A DNA stretch of 64,000 bases from positions 4,587,740-4,651,739 of the forward strand of contig FN649736.1 in the NCBI GenBank assembly GCA_000310025.1. The letters run 5' to 3'. Positions within the stretch are counted from its first letter, which is position 1, and each line of letters opens with the position of its first letter. A program made the position numbers and the translations under genes. The DNA comes from Ectocarpus siliculosus. Its lineage: Eukaryota; Sar; Phaeophyceae; Ectocarpales; Ectocarpaceae. The notes under the pieces are model-generated. The model did not search any database and was not told where the DNA came from. It worked only from the letters and a program-made list of their open reading frames with translations. Positions 12,944-24,188 of this stretch are shown one piece after another.

Positions 12944-15900
12944 TCCCCTTTCTCCTCACCGTGTCCGATCCCGGGGGGAAGAAGTCGTGCACGTTGCCCT
13001 CCGGATCCGGGTCACCCGTCTGCACCACGAAGCCATCACTCCGTGTGATGGGCATGTTCTTGTAGTATCCTGCCAGTCCCACCCAACGAGATCACCAGCA
13101 GAAGAAAGAGCAAGGATAGCGAGGCATGCACGCATCAGAAACAAAGACACCCACGTTCTCATGCATTCGTCTCCCTCCTTGTCTCTCGCTCTCGCACACA
13201 ACCCCCTGAACCTCCTCCGCCCTCCGCCTAAAGTCACACTGACGGTTGTCACATCTTGCCTCATAACGCTCCTCAGAAGCCAACAGTTTCGCTCCCGGCC
13301 TCCGAGCCACCTCGGGAGCACAGCCTCCAACGCCCAGGCCTGTAAAACGACGTGTACTGCCACCCCGCACCCACCTTAAGAGAACAAAACATCCACCCCG
13401 GAACTCGAAAACCCGCCCACTTAGTACGAAGTAAACGGCCGCTCGACTTACCCCTTTGAACCAGGTCGATGATGGTGCCCGCGGTGACTGGTGCGGTGAA
13501 TCCGTCGAGGACCATGGTCAGCCGGACCTTGTCGTAAAGAACTCCCGCAACGTCGAACTTCTCTCCCTTCGGCTTCTCCATGACGAACTCCACCTTGTTT
13601 CGTGCCGTCGCAAGAGTTTTGGGTGTGTCACGAAAGCAAGCGCCAAATCAGGTAGAGCTCTCCAGTGCATTGGTGAAAGCGGCGCTTCAGACGTATCACG
13701 CGATCTTTCAAATCCATGTTTGTTTGCGTATGTGTGGCGCCCTCCCGTTATCCATTCCCGCTGCTCTGCACCTCCCTTGTATTATCCGTCGATCAACCAT
13801 GCGTTCCGCTCTCCCCGTGCCGTGTTAAAAGCACTCTTTCTTGTGTGTTCCCCTGTCGGTCGTGTCTGTCTGTCTGTCCCCGGGTGTTGGGTGAAAGCAC
13901 TCAGAAGTACTATTTAGTCGGGGGGGAGTGGGGTGGGGGTGGGGGGACCATAGTGCGGTTATGTGCCGGCCTGGAGCCTAACTCGCCATACTGCTTGGCC
14001 GACGAAAATCACAATTAAGTGGGTGATACATGACGCAAGACTGCTATCATGAAAGCAAGACTGCTATCTTGGTCGTTGAAGGAGCAGCGGCGGCGGCGAC
14101 TCGTCCACATTCATTCATTCCCGGCCTGAGATCAAACACCCGTATGTCGCTTGCTATCTTCTACCAGAAAGGTACTCCCCTCTCTTTGCTAATCTTTCTT
14201 TGCTAACCGAGGTTGAAACGTTGACGGCAAAGCCCTGAAGCTTCCGCCCTCCTGAAAGCTATCCCACATTCCACGGTGGACCCTTATCTCTCCACAATCC
14301 AAATCCGTGCCAAGTCACACGATGAAACCCATAAAACAATTAACTGCCACGTTCCGGCTTCTTCGCCTTTCCTCTTTCCACCCACACGCGAGACATTCCA
14401 TATCCTCCCCCAACCCCTGCACACCGCCTATGTGCGGTACGCACGCTTCATCATTTTGCTCACCGACGCCCTCCCAAGCAAGCGGGGCAGCGAGTCGAAG
14501 TCACCCGGGATGTTAGCCTCGAGCTTCTTGGTGTAGTCGGGGGGGACCATCATGGCCTCCAGGTTGCCCACGTTGCTGACGATGGTTGCGTGGACCGGGT
14601 ACGCCTGATTCACCCGCACGGCGAGACGAAGGAAAGATGTCTTTGTGTGAGCATGTTTACGGTGGGGAAAACCTTGTCGTCTGCCCCGCGTCTAGTTTGA
14701 GGTTGCGGTGATCCATAGATGAAAATACTCCAAACCCTTTGTAGATACTTCGGAGCGAGTGGTACGTACTGTACACAGCCGTCCTAACGCTGTCGGGGAC
14801 AATACATGGTTATTTTGAACGAACGGCGTCAAGCTCGGAATCGGTGCAGACCGAACAAGAAAAATGCAAGAGAGATGCGGGTGTAATTCGATATTATTGC
14901 CTTGCGGGGGTTGATATTTAAAGGATTCCATGGGCTTTGACCACCCGAAAACGCAAGAACCCGACAGCGGGCATGAGCACATCACAAGAAACCGCTCACA
15001 TGTACGCCGTTAACTCAACTCGCAAAAAACAGAGATCCAACACGGTTCTTTTACACACGTCGTGGTCTTCTTGAAGACATTTGCTGTGTATACCGAGGCA
15101 ACGAGAAGAACAGCTCAACCAGCGTCAACAACAGCGACGGCGACGAAGAGGATAATGGCAACAGGCCTACCTCGTCTAGCTTAGCCTTCTCCAAGACTAC
15201 CCCAGCTCCATCGTCCTGGACGATCCTCTGCAGAGCGCCTGGGACGGAGCGACAGCAACAAAAACACGGGAGTCGCAGAAACCACCAGCAGCAACGGGGG
15301 ACGGCGTCACAAGCAGCACCGGCAGAACAAAGCCATAGCGCAGCAATAACGACGATGGCTATCGGCGGCAGCAGCAGTATTTACCAGCAGCAGTACCAGC
15401 AGTACCAGCAGTACCAGCAATGCCAGCAGTGCCAGCAACAACAAGAACGGTGGCAGGAGAAGCGGCAACGGAACAGCACTTGAACAGTGGCAGAACGCGC
15501 ATCGTCGTCAAGGACGAGGACAAGACGCAGGCCATTCCTCCCTCCCTCCCTCCCTCCCAGGCAACGTGCCTGACCCGTCTTGGAACCGTTCCCAAGACAA
15601 TTAAAACAAAGCTAGGAAGCATAAGCTTAGAAAGTGGTTCTCACCAAGACCCATGTCGATGTCCGCCATGAGCTTGGTTGCCCCTGCCTCGTTGCTCGAG
15701 CCCACCGCTTTGAGGATCGCCGCTTTGTTGCCCGACATAGCAGACCTAAACATAGCAGCGTCGTTCGCAGCACCGAAACGCTGAGCTATTACGGTGGAGA
15801 ATTGTGACTTCTTCAGGCACGCGCGCGAGAGCGTGTGCGTGTTTTGTTTCGTCTATGTGTGGAGGCAGAAACTACACCGGGGGCATTTGGAGGCACAATG

Positions 15901-18900
15901 TGCGCAGAAGCAGAAAGTTCAAGCTTGTGAAGAGGCAGCATGGCAACAGTGTAGACGCCGGAGGCCGACAGACAAAAGCGACACGTGCACACGCGACGAC
16001 AGCAGCGCAGGTCCTACAAGGCCAATTGACTTCTCAGCACCGAACATGCCAAATCATCAACGCTTCGTGCATGGCAGGTTTCCGGCAGGGGGATAAAGCA
16101 ACGCATGGCTGCAAGAACGACTCTAAACAACAGCAGCGCAAGCTCCCCCCCCTCCCATTTCTGTGCGTTTCGATTGGCGATTAGCCAACCATCCAACTTG
16201 CTTCCAGCCAGGTGAAGGCAATGCACGTGCGGTTAAGCGCATCCCACGGGGGGGCACATGGGTTCATCAACTACCGACCGGGGCTCACTTTGCCTTGGAG
16301 CAGTTGGAAACGGCGCGGGACCAGTTCTTCTGGAAGAGATCCAGCTTAGCCGCCTCCACCACCTCCTGCAGCTGCCGAGCCTGTTGTCGCCGTAAACCAA
16401 GTTGCGGGGCACGAATCACAACAGGCAATAAAACTTGTAGGGGCAACAAGGTCCCCTTTTTACAACGATAGCGGTCTCCCCACAAGCCCACGGCAATATC
16501 CGCGACATGACGGATCCAAATCTGCAGGGTAGTCCCCAAGAAGGACGAAGTTGGACACCTTACAAACGACAACAACCACGGCACCCACCCCGTCGCGAGG
16601 GCAAACACCCAGCACGCGGATAGATCGATAGAAGCTGTGCAGGCCGGCTAGAGGGTTGGGGAGTTCCGTGAAAACGTACCGCGTACGCCGCAACAATCAG
16701 CGCCTACAATACTGCGCCCGCCTGGACGGGTCGGAGACACGCTCACCGCGGTGTAGCAAAAAGCGACAACCACTCGGCAAATGCGGCAGCAGAAGGTTGA
16801 CAAAAAAACGTCCTCAACAAACCTGCGAGAGAGACCTCGGGCACACCATTCCTTCCAATCAGCCACCACGAGATACCCACAAACAGTGCACGACTTCTTG
16901 ACCGCTCCCGTCAAAAGTAAAAAGCTTTTCCTTTTTCTCGGGTCTACTGCTGCATGTGGTTCGGTTGTGTGGCGTAGCGCCAGGACCGCCAAGCGTCGGA
17001 CCAGACCAGTACCAAACTGCAGTGTTGGTAGAATCTACTCTCGTTCCTCACCGGCTTGCAGTCTATCGGGAGGCCCCACTGAAGCAACGAGATCGGATCC
17101 TTGTTGACTCGAGACCCCTACGCGTGTCGCCAGACCAGTCCATTCGTGGCAGCACCAGAGGGTGCGAAAATTTCGCAACAACCATCGCATCAAAAACAAC
17201 AGCAGTGGTGTGGTGGGCGGGTCGGAGGAAGAAGGTGATACGGGCCAGGGGGCATTCTCGCGTCCGCACATTTGTTCCTGTCAAAATAGGGCTTGTCGCT
17301 TACGTAAGAGCCGAGGACGTTCGCCTTTCGACACAGCAACGGGATTGTTTGGTACGGAAGATGCAGCAGGGGAGCCAGCGGGGGGACATAGCACGAGAGA
17401 TACCCACTGGCACAGGAAAATCTTGGTATCAACTTGTGAGTGAGCGACGTTGCAAGCCGAGCTGCAACATCCCGAAGCTACGTTCACCACGGACAGACAA
17501 GTTTAGAACCTACTACATAGCTGCTTAGAAACAGCTCCGAGATTCTTTAGATTAAGAAAGCATACCCCTGCAGAGCGCGGACGGTACCAAGCATTTGCCT
17601 CGTGCTGGAACGATGACGGTATGTACTACGCTGGTGCAAGCTGCGCTCGTTGCCCTCAAAAGCTGATGCCGATGTCACCCATGCAGATGCGGAGATCCAC
17701 ACGGAAAAGCGATCCACACAGGGAAGAAGCTTTAGCAGCAAACCGAACCAACACCTCACCAGGCCAAACACAGTTTGCGCAGTACCGCCATGCTAAGGAA
17801 AGGCCATCCGAAGACGCGTTTACCGCTACTCTTGTACTCTCTTACCGATGCCGTGGAGCTGACTTGGAGCTTGTTGGCAGCGTTCGCTGACTCGAAGTTG
17901 GCCGCGGCCGTCACCCCGGCGAGAAGCGTGGCGATCGTCTGCTTCCCGAAGTCCCCTGTTTCAACACGAGACCAACGAAAACTAACGTGTAACCATCTTG
18001 TTGTCACGCGACGCTCGAGCGCTCGCAGAAGGCGGAGAGGCTACCACAATGGAGCGGCAAACACACAACGGCCCTGATAGGTAACTGCTGTACACAATAA
18101 TTCCGGCTTGGATACACGCATAGCTCGCACCGCCGTCGCTTCGTCGTTCGTCGCCGATGGGTTGGGTTGGGTTGGGTTGGGTTGGGTTGGGTTGGGTTGG
18201 GTAGTGATGGGCGAGGTTGGGTTGGGTCGGTCGGTCGGCCGGTCGATCGGGCGGCCTTGGGCCGCCTTCGTCGATCGCGCCGCCGTCGCTCCGTCGATCA
18301 CCGCCGTCGATCGCCCTTGTACACAATAATTCCGGCTTGGCTACACGCGTAACACATATGTGGGTCGCAAAAAGGATTCGACTCGTGTGTCATATACACC
18401 TTGCTGCTCAAGTTCCTTGCTTGTCCACGTGTCATGTGTGTGCGTTCCTCCACCTAGCAAGTGGCATCTACTTCCGAAGTATCAACGGCAAAACACACGT
18501 GCTACACACATGCCTATCTGCTACCATTTGTGTACACGGTCGCTCGGTGGTGGGGCACCCAGGATATACGACCCCCGCTCCGCTGCTGGCCCAACAGCTG
18601 GCCCACCAGTAGTCCAACATCCGATTGTTCCACAACAGGAGAAGTGTTAATGACCCATAAGGCCGGCTCTGAGACCATGTCGTCAACAAAATGCCACTGG
18701 CATATCATGTGTGTCGGAAGGTAGAGGGAGGCATCCTCCCTGCATGGGGAGCAATACAGCCTGCGTTGGAGTGAATGTTGGACGTTGATACATTCCATGG
18801 GTTGGGGCTGTATACCGGACTGCTGTATGTACGCATTTTCCGAGCTTTAGACCTCGACTAAACAATGCGGCGCAAAAGCAACAACAGCAACCCCGGCAAT

Positions 18901-19356
18901 CTATGCTGCGGCAGGGCGTTTTCGTGGTCTGGTATTAACAACGTGTGGTGGGAGGTATACATTGTATAGTGCATAGAGCCGGTTCGCGCTCTCGTCACCG
19001 GACAGGTAGGGATTGAAAACTACACTTCTGACTCAAAACATGTGTCGCATTTCCCCTCTCGCACCATCAACAGCACATGCGTTCCAAATACAAGTGCGAG
19101 AGGACCATTTCACACAGCTTCAAAACTCTCGGCAGGCACCAGCGAAGCCTACAACGACCAGATCCTTGCCTCGGGTGGTGCCCCCGTCGGCGCCCATGGA
19201 CAGGGAGCTGCTGCTGCTGCTGCCCGGGGCTCGGCTGTTGGACCTCGAGGCGCCGAGCACTGAAGCTGACGGCACTACGAACGCATCGGAGACGCCCGCA
19301 ATCAGAGTGCTCACCGCCGCCAGTGCAACGCACGCCGTCGACTTGCACGGCGACAT
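10679..19356 (-). CDS. TLP40/CYP38-like thylakoid-lumen peptidyl-prolyl isomerase, 11 exons
   Basis: Exons in transcription order are 19356-19140, 17955-17846, 16380-16289, 15745-15645, 15238-15171, 14604-14464, 13593-13452, 13069-12960, 12695-12585, 11369-11270 and 10821-10679. All phases agree, giving 444 aa (Arabidopsis CYP38 is 437). Targeting is tripartite: an ER signal peptide ending SDAFVVPS (Phe at the plastid cleavage motif), a Ser-rich transit peptide, and a second hydrophobic segment TIATLLAGVTAAANF near residues 79-93, expected to deliver it to the lumen. Residues about 110-243 form the helical N-terminal domain. The C-terminal cyclophilin-type domain has LDGFTAPVTAG, ITRSDGFVVQTGDP, ARSEFEADSASCQFFWLL and LDGRYAEFGYTVDN, all diagnostic of the CYP38/TLP40 group rather than of ordinary cyclophilins. 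In plants this protein helps assemble and maintain photosystem II; that role is inferred here. It is transcribed divergently from cyclophilin A. Confidence 0.93.
11834..12215 (+). repeat. Dispersed repeat A, with its 5' unit in four tandem copies
   Basis: Four copies of a unit of about 66-73 bp start near 11834, 11900, 11973 and 12042. Each holds CATCGGGGTTGGGTTTTCGT, then TTGGCAACGACGTTGTAAAA, and they are separated by C-rich linkers. The last copy runs into a unique tail containing GGTTACCG ... CGGTAACC, an inverted repeat around T-rich sequence, then ATGGTGGTCGAG and GATCATGTTGTGCGGGGTCG. The same module reappears in the same orientation at 63826-64000. It lies in an intron of the TLP40-like gene, antisense to it. 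No coding capacity was found. Confidence 0.85.
12440..12540 (-). repeat. Dispersed repeat B, intronic copy
   Basis: The reverse complement of this stretch (GTAGTCGTTAGACCA ... CCGGGACGGAGC) matches 61945-62010 on the plus strand, in an intron of the SMC3 gene. The matched part is about 60-70 bp with a few mismatches. It has no coding potential. A short interspersed element is possible, but I could not define ends or target duplications. Confidence 0.55.
12901..12941. repeat. (CAA)n microsatellite
   Basis: An uninterrupted CAA run of about 14 units lies in an intron of the TLP40-like gene, within 20 bp of the splice donor of the preceding exon. In the transcript it reads (UUG)n immediately after the donor region. 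Confidence 0.95.
15369..15440. repeat. CAGTAC/CAG minisatellite
   Basis: Imperfect tandem CAGTACCAG units, with drift to CAATGC and CAGTGC, lie in an intron of the TLP40-like gene. No function is apparent. Confidence 0.75.
18089..18351 (+). repeat. Dispersed repeat C: GGGTT and GGTC arrays between 34-bp direct repeats
   Basis: A TGGGT-type array (18156-18203) is followed by GGTC repeats and a GC-rich core with CGGCCTTGGGCC. The block is bracketed by two near-identical 34-bp direct repeats (TGTACACAATAATTCCGGCT...), at 18089-18122 and 18318-18351. The array plus core is related to 39686-39875 in the same orientation. It lies in the intron between exons 1 and 2 of the TLP40-like gene. Confidence 0.8.
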
Positions 19357-19603
19357 ATTTCTAAAGAGAGTCAGGAGAGCGCACGAGCCTGCAGTAAAAC
19401 CCGATTGCTGAAGAGTTGCTGCTACTGCAAGTCCGTGCTTCACTTCACGACTGGCCTTAGGGACTCCGCAGATGTACACCCCCCTCCCCGAGCACCGCGG
19501 GACGTACGTGAAGAATCTGGGACAGATGCAACACACTGACACATCCACAACCGCACAACTCTCTCTCAACCTCCTGCCTCTCACCTCCCTTCCGACATCT
19601 ACC
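19357..19603. promoter_or_regulatory. Shared 247-bp region between two divergent cyclophilin genes
   Basis: The start codons of the TLP40-like gene (minus) and cyclophilin A (plus) are only 247 bp apart, so both promoters and both 5' leaders must lie here or overlap. No TATA box is evident. A CT-rich stretch (about 19556-19600) precedes the cyclophilin A start and probably belongs to its leader. Co-regulation is inferred from spacing, not seen. Confidence 0.6.
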
Positions 19604-22600
19604 ATGGCGAACCCTGTTGTGTTCTTCGACATCACCATCGGCGGGCAGACCGCGGGACGCATCGAGATGACGGTAAGTGGGACAAAGAGAAGCTCCGCGC
19701 TCTTGTACAAGTACAGGAGGCGGAAAAAGCGGCGGGAACACATGCCCAGGATGGATCTTATGCCGCCCGGTGTTGAGGTTTCTCGAGAAAGTCACTCCTC
19801 CGAGACGAATGGCCAGAGCGATTGGCGTAACGGGGGTGGGGAGTAGTCCGGCACCGGCACGCCGTCGCAAGAAGCGATTCGTCGCTTGTGTTGCGCGGTG
19901 TCGGCCCCTTCACAGGGCTAATGGATCGCCCATCTTTGTCTCTAGCAACCAGCTGCCAACTGCCGGACGGGGCGCGTCGATGCCAAACCTGCTAGGTTGT
20001 GCATGTGTGTCGCGGTCCAGATCCCACCCCACAATTCCGCTTCGAAACATCCCCCCATAACCCCTTCTTTGGCGGGCGGTGCGTCCTGTATCATCAGCCG
20101 TGCGTGCATCACTCGGTGCAGATTGTTTTCCGCCATTGGCCCCATGGGTCGATCTTTCCCGCTCGTTTTTTGGCTCGGCACGCATGTTTTTTTTTTTAAG
20201 TGTACCACGTGGCTCTGAAATTGCACGCCAACTGCCGTGACCCAACGGACAAAGTTCGATGTACGCTGGTTGTTTCTTCGAGCACGGACGGATTTCGAGC
20301 TGTGTCGGCATGGGCGTGACGCACCTCCAAATTACTTACGTTCTCCTCGTTGTGGGTTCTCTATCACTTCGTAAATCGAGTTTTTTTGGTCTCACGTTGA
20401 ACTTGTCGCAACCATATTCTGGCACCGTTGGATACTCTCCGCAGCTGTCGGATATCGAAGTACTGCTGTACCCCTGATGGACTGCCGTCGTTGCATGAGA
20501 TTTGTTGGGGGGTATCATGTGTGCGTGCCCTTGGGAAACTCCCCATGCGCCTCGACCACCCGTAGCGTCTGCATCGCCCCCACACGCAGCACCATGGGCA
20601 TCCTCCTATTCCTAATCTTGTTTTTCGCGTTATTCACCTTTGCGAGGATGCCTGTTTGTGGATGCACGTGACTTGTCTCGTTTTCGTTCGAAAACTAAAG
20701 GTTCACCCCTTTGGTGTCGCCGAAGGTATCGCATGTTCGACGTCTTTGTTTTTTTATACGTCACGAACGCGCTGTGCAAGCGCTATTGTCGAGAGAAGCG
20801 CGTATACTCGGCGTTCGAATTCCAAGCGCATCCGAACCCACTTGAGTAGTGTATCGCGGAAATTCTTTCAACCCCCACCCATGTGCCCAGTCTCCTAGAA
20901 ACGGAAGGTCTACCGGAGAGGTTCAAGGAGAACATGTCTGTTGCTATATTGCCGAGAGAGAAGGACAGAATCTATCCAAAGAACCGAAAGATAAGAAGGG
21001 TCTAGATGTGTACCGAATTTTGAAAGAAGGAAGAGGGAGTCAAGGAGTACCTACATGGACCAATGGCTGCAGCGACAAAGCTGAAAGTCATGTTTCAAAT
21101 TCAGGACCGGGGGCATTGGCCTTCGAGAACATGGACGAAGATTTAGAAAGATCGACATGAAGAAGAGTTCAATATGTCAATGCGGCTCCGAGTGCGAAGA
21201 CCGGGTTATGTAGTTGTTGAATGCCCGTTGTATGCAATACGAAAAGGGGAGGGAAGTGTACATGACTGAGCTGGGAAGGTAGAAGGAAGATACAGGGAGA
21301 TGTTTGAGGCATAGGATATATACCCAGGAAAAGACGGTAGCTGTACTGGGGCACAGGAAGTGGGTTGAAAAGGCGGGAAGTGACATCGATAGGGTAGTTG
21401 AGCTAGGGAAAACATTGTTGAGCCACCTTTGGCAAAGTAGGAAGGGTTATCGGCCCTGTGGGAAACAATGATCCGTCCCTCTCGAGGACGCGTGGTGAAT
21501 GGTCTAACCGCCAAGGCGTGCAAACCATAAAGAATACGCCCCCCCCCCATACATCAGTGTGCGAGATTCATATGGAGAGTTGACCGGGGTGGGGCGGCTT
21601 AGCTTGAGTCCATAGCGTCTTAGAACAGGATGTAATGATAACCTACCCGGGTGGAGTTGACGGAACGTTTTCTCCACTTCAACATCCAGCTCTCCATCCG
21701 CAGCAGGACCATAGACAGCGCCGTTTACGCGTGAACGGTTTCATCGTTTTAAAGTGTCAATTTTCTTTCACGGTTTCACACAGCTCCACCCAAACACACA
21801 CCCCTTGGTTGAGTTATTCGCCACAACTGCCGATAGCAACGCAAAGCCATGCCACGCCTTTGTATACTTCAATTCATGACCGTCACAATCGCCCTCCGTT
21901 TTTTCTTGGTGCTCGATTTGTCCTCACAGGCTGAATTCCGTTTTGTTGGTGTCGTTGTTGTCTTGACATCAAAAACTGTTTGATATCTCTATCCAATACC
22001 TCTTTGTACCAGCAAACACTTGACGCGGTCGATTCCCCGTGGTCACAGGCTACCTTCCTCTAGACACGGTAAATTGAAATAAAATGGACCGGAAAGGTCC
22101 GCAAGCCAAAACAAATCAACGACAGATATTTGTTCTTCCGTTAAGTATGACCTTTTTCCGTGCCTGTTTTCGTTACCGTTGTGCAGCTCCGCCAGGACGT
22201 GGTGCCGCGAACGGCGGAGAACTTCCGATGCCTCTGCACCGGCGAGAAGGGCACCGGCAGGTCTGGGAAGCCCCTGCACTTCAAGGGCTCCTCCTTCCAC
22301 CGCGTGATCACGGACTTCATGTGCCAGGGCGGCGACTTCACCCGCGGAAACGGAACCGGCAAGTGTAGGAAACGGAAGTGGCTAGTGTGGGCCTTACGAA
22401 GAGGAAGCAAGAGTTGTTGTTGACAATGGCTGCGGTTTGATTTCGAAGGAACGGGACGATGGGACGAGAGGAGGGTCTGAAATCACCGCTAGCATGCGAC
22501 AGGGAAACGGGCCACACAGCTAGTATTAGTTTGCACACTTTCGCTCGTATATCGAGGACGGTGGACGATGGACGTTCTCCGGTGCATACAGCCGCCGTTT

Positions 22601-24188
22601 TTGGGGTAACAGTTTGCTTTTGCCGAAGGCGACAGGAACCATTTCCAACAACAAATGGAGTGAGCACAACCACTGTCAAGGAGTCCGGATAGATCACCAC
22701 AAATGATGGTCGTACATCAGTACTACCGGTGCGTGTCCCACTCGCCCGCAACACCACTCGATTGCAAGTACCGGCGTGCTAATTGGTTGAAACTCGTTTG
22801 TTTTTTCCGCTTTTGCTACAACGAACACGACAACAATCAACACAGGCGGCGAGTCTATCTACGGCGAGAAGTTCGCTGACGAGAACTTCCAGCTCAAGCA
22901 CACCGAGCCTGGGGTGCTTTCGATGGTGCGTTGTTGCAGTTGCGGCCCTCGGATGTGTATGGTGGTGCTTTTATTGTGTGCGACATGGTGGGATTTCCGC
23001 TTGACGTCGTACGAAGCTAAACACCTTTGTTTTTGCGTCATGTTCGTCGGTTTGGTATCTTTCAGGTTTTGTTTCGGAACATGAGCATGTTCACGTTCCC
23101 CGTGCCGTCTGCGAAAAAAGTGGCTCCCATGTCTCACCATTTCCCGTCGTTCCTCGTCTTGTTTGGCTTGCAACCCTTCACCCCTCGTGTCCCCCCTTAG
23201 CATCATGTGCACCAAACTTCGGTACCTTCTTGGTGTGCAATGTCACGCACCATATCATTTTCTGTGTGCCACTTGATTCAGCCGACCTTTGGTGCCCCCC
23301 CCCTGATATGTATGAGGGCCTTGTTCCCGACAGGCTATTCTAGGTAAATAGGTCTTGTTGACCTCGCCGCATATGTCAACTCTCGTAGTATGTCCCTTGT
23401 GGGTGGTCGTCCCCCCCCCCCCCCCTTTTTTGCCGTGATACCCTCTGCGGGACCCCTGGCAGGCAAACGCCGGAGCCAACACGAACGGCTCCCAGTTCTT
23501 CCTCTGCACCGTGGTGACCTCCTGGTTGGACGGCAAGCACGTGGTCTTCGGAAAGGTAACCCTACAGCAGTAGCCACGAAGGTCTAGGCAGCAAACTCCT
23601 TGCTCGTGGTTCGAGTTGATTGCAGAGTGTTGGCAGAGGTCACTCCAACGTCGGGACGCGGCTGAATGTGGAGAGCCTGTAGTGTGATTTGAGGCGATGT
23701 ATCGTACACGTGCCCCCCTACAGTCGCACGTCTGGCGGTGTCGGCGACAATGGGAAAAGCAGGGGCACAGTAAGGCTTCTCCTGCTTGATGTTTGTTCCC
23801 GACCTTCGCGCATGTCGCCCCCCCCCCGGGTGGCTCGTGAACGCTTTTGATGCACACGGGCCCCCCCTCTTGTTCGGGTTAGACGTGTATCCACGTCTCC
23901 TCGCTACCAAAACACAGGAACCCAAAACCAACCTATCTACGCCAACCATGCCAATGGACTCTGCTGTTTTGAGTAGCTCTGCCGCAGGAAGAAGCGTCCG
24001 TCATATGCATCCTAAGAATCAACCCCGGACACGCAATTTTATTTATTTTTTTCGTCGATCGTCATCGTTGGGCCACACGACAGGTCACCAAGGGCATGGA
24101 TGTGGTGAAGGCGGTCGAGGCCGTGGGCTCTTCCAGCGGGAAGACCAGCTCCCCTGTCGTGATCGCCGACTGCGGCCAGATCTCCTAG
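19604..24188 (+). CDS. Cyclophilin A-type peptidyl-prolyl cis-trans isomerase, 5 exons
   Basis: Exons are 19604-19672, 22187-22358, 22846-22925, 23463-23555 and 24084-24188, giving 172 aa, the size of single-domain cytosolic cyclophilins. It catalyses cis-trans isomerisation of X-Pro bonds. Active-site landmarks are present: FHRVI (catalytic Arg), [27 protein letters not shown] and the cyclosporin-binding Trp in [12 protein letters not shown]. The insert RSGKPLH is the divergent loop found in plant and many protist cyclophilins and absent from human CypA. There is no targeting peptide, so a cytosolic or nuclear location is likely. Intron 2 (22359-22845) begins GCAAGT instead of GT; only that junction restores the conserved NGTGGES motif. 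Intron 1 is about 2.5 kb and carries a LINE remnant. Confidence 0.96.
20850..21480 (+). mobile_element. Decayed 3' part of a LINE-type (non-LTR) reverse transcriptase
   Basis: A frame through 21097-21216 reads [11 protein letters not shown] and then [10 protein letters not shown], and the adjacent frame at 21207-21243 reads [12 protein letters not shown]. The RTG-x-IGL segment followed by C-x-CG ... CPLY is the tail seen after the reverse transcriptase domain of several LINE groups. The reading frame is broken and no polymerase core, endonuclease or poly-A end was found, so this is an old fragment. It sits in the sense orientation in intron 1 of the cyclophilin A gene. Confidence 0.5.

Noticed and set aside
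18156-18203. GGGTT array as an interstitial telomere
   Set aside because: The unit is GGGTT without A, unlike the TTAGGG/TTTAGGG-type repeats usual in algae, and it merges into GGTC repeats.
18089-18351. Direct repeats as the ends of an LTR-type element
   Set aside because: They are only 34 bp, enclose about 200 bp of simple repeats, and have no coding or primer-binding signals.
20849-21160. 103-codon frame in cyclophilin A intron 1 as a nested gene
   Set aside because: It overlaps the LINE tail in another frame and shows no features of its own.
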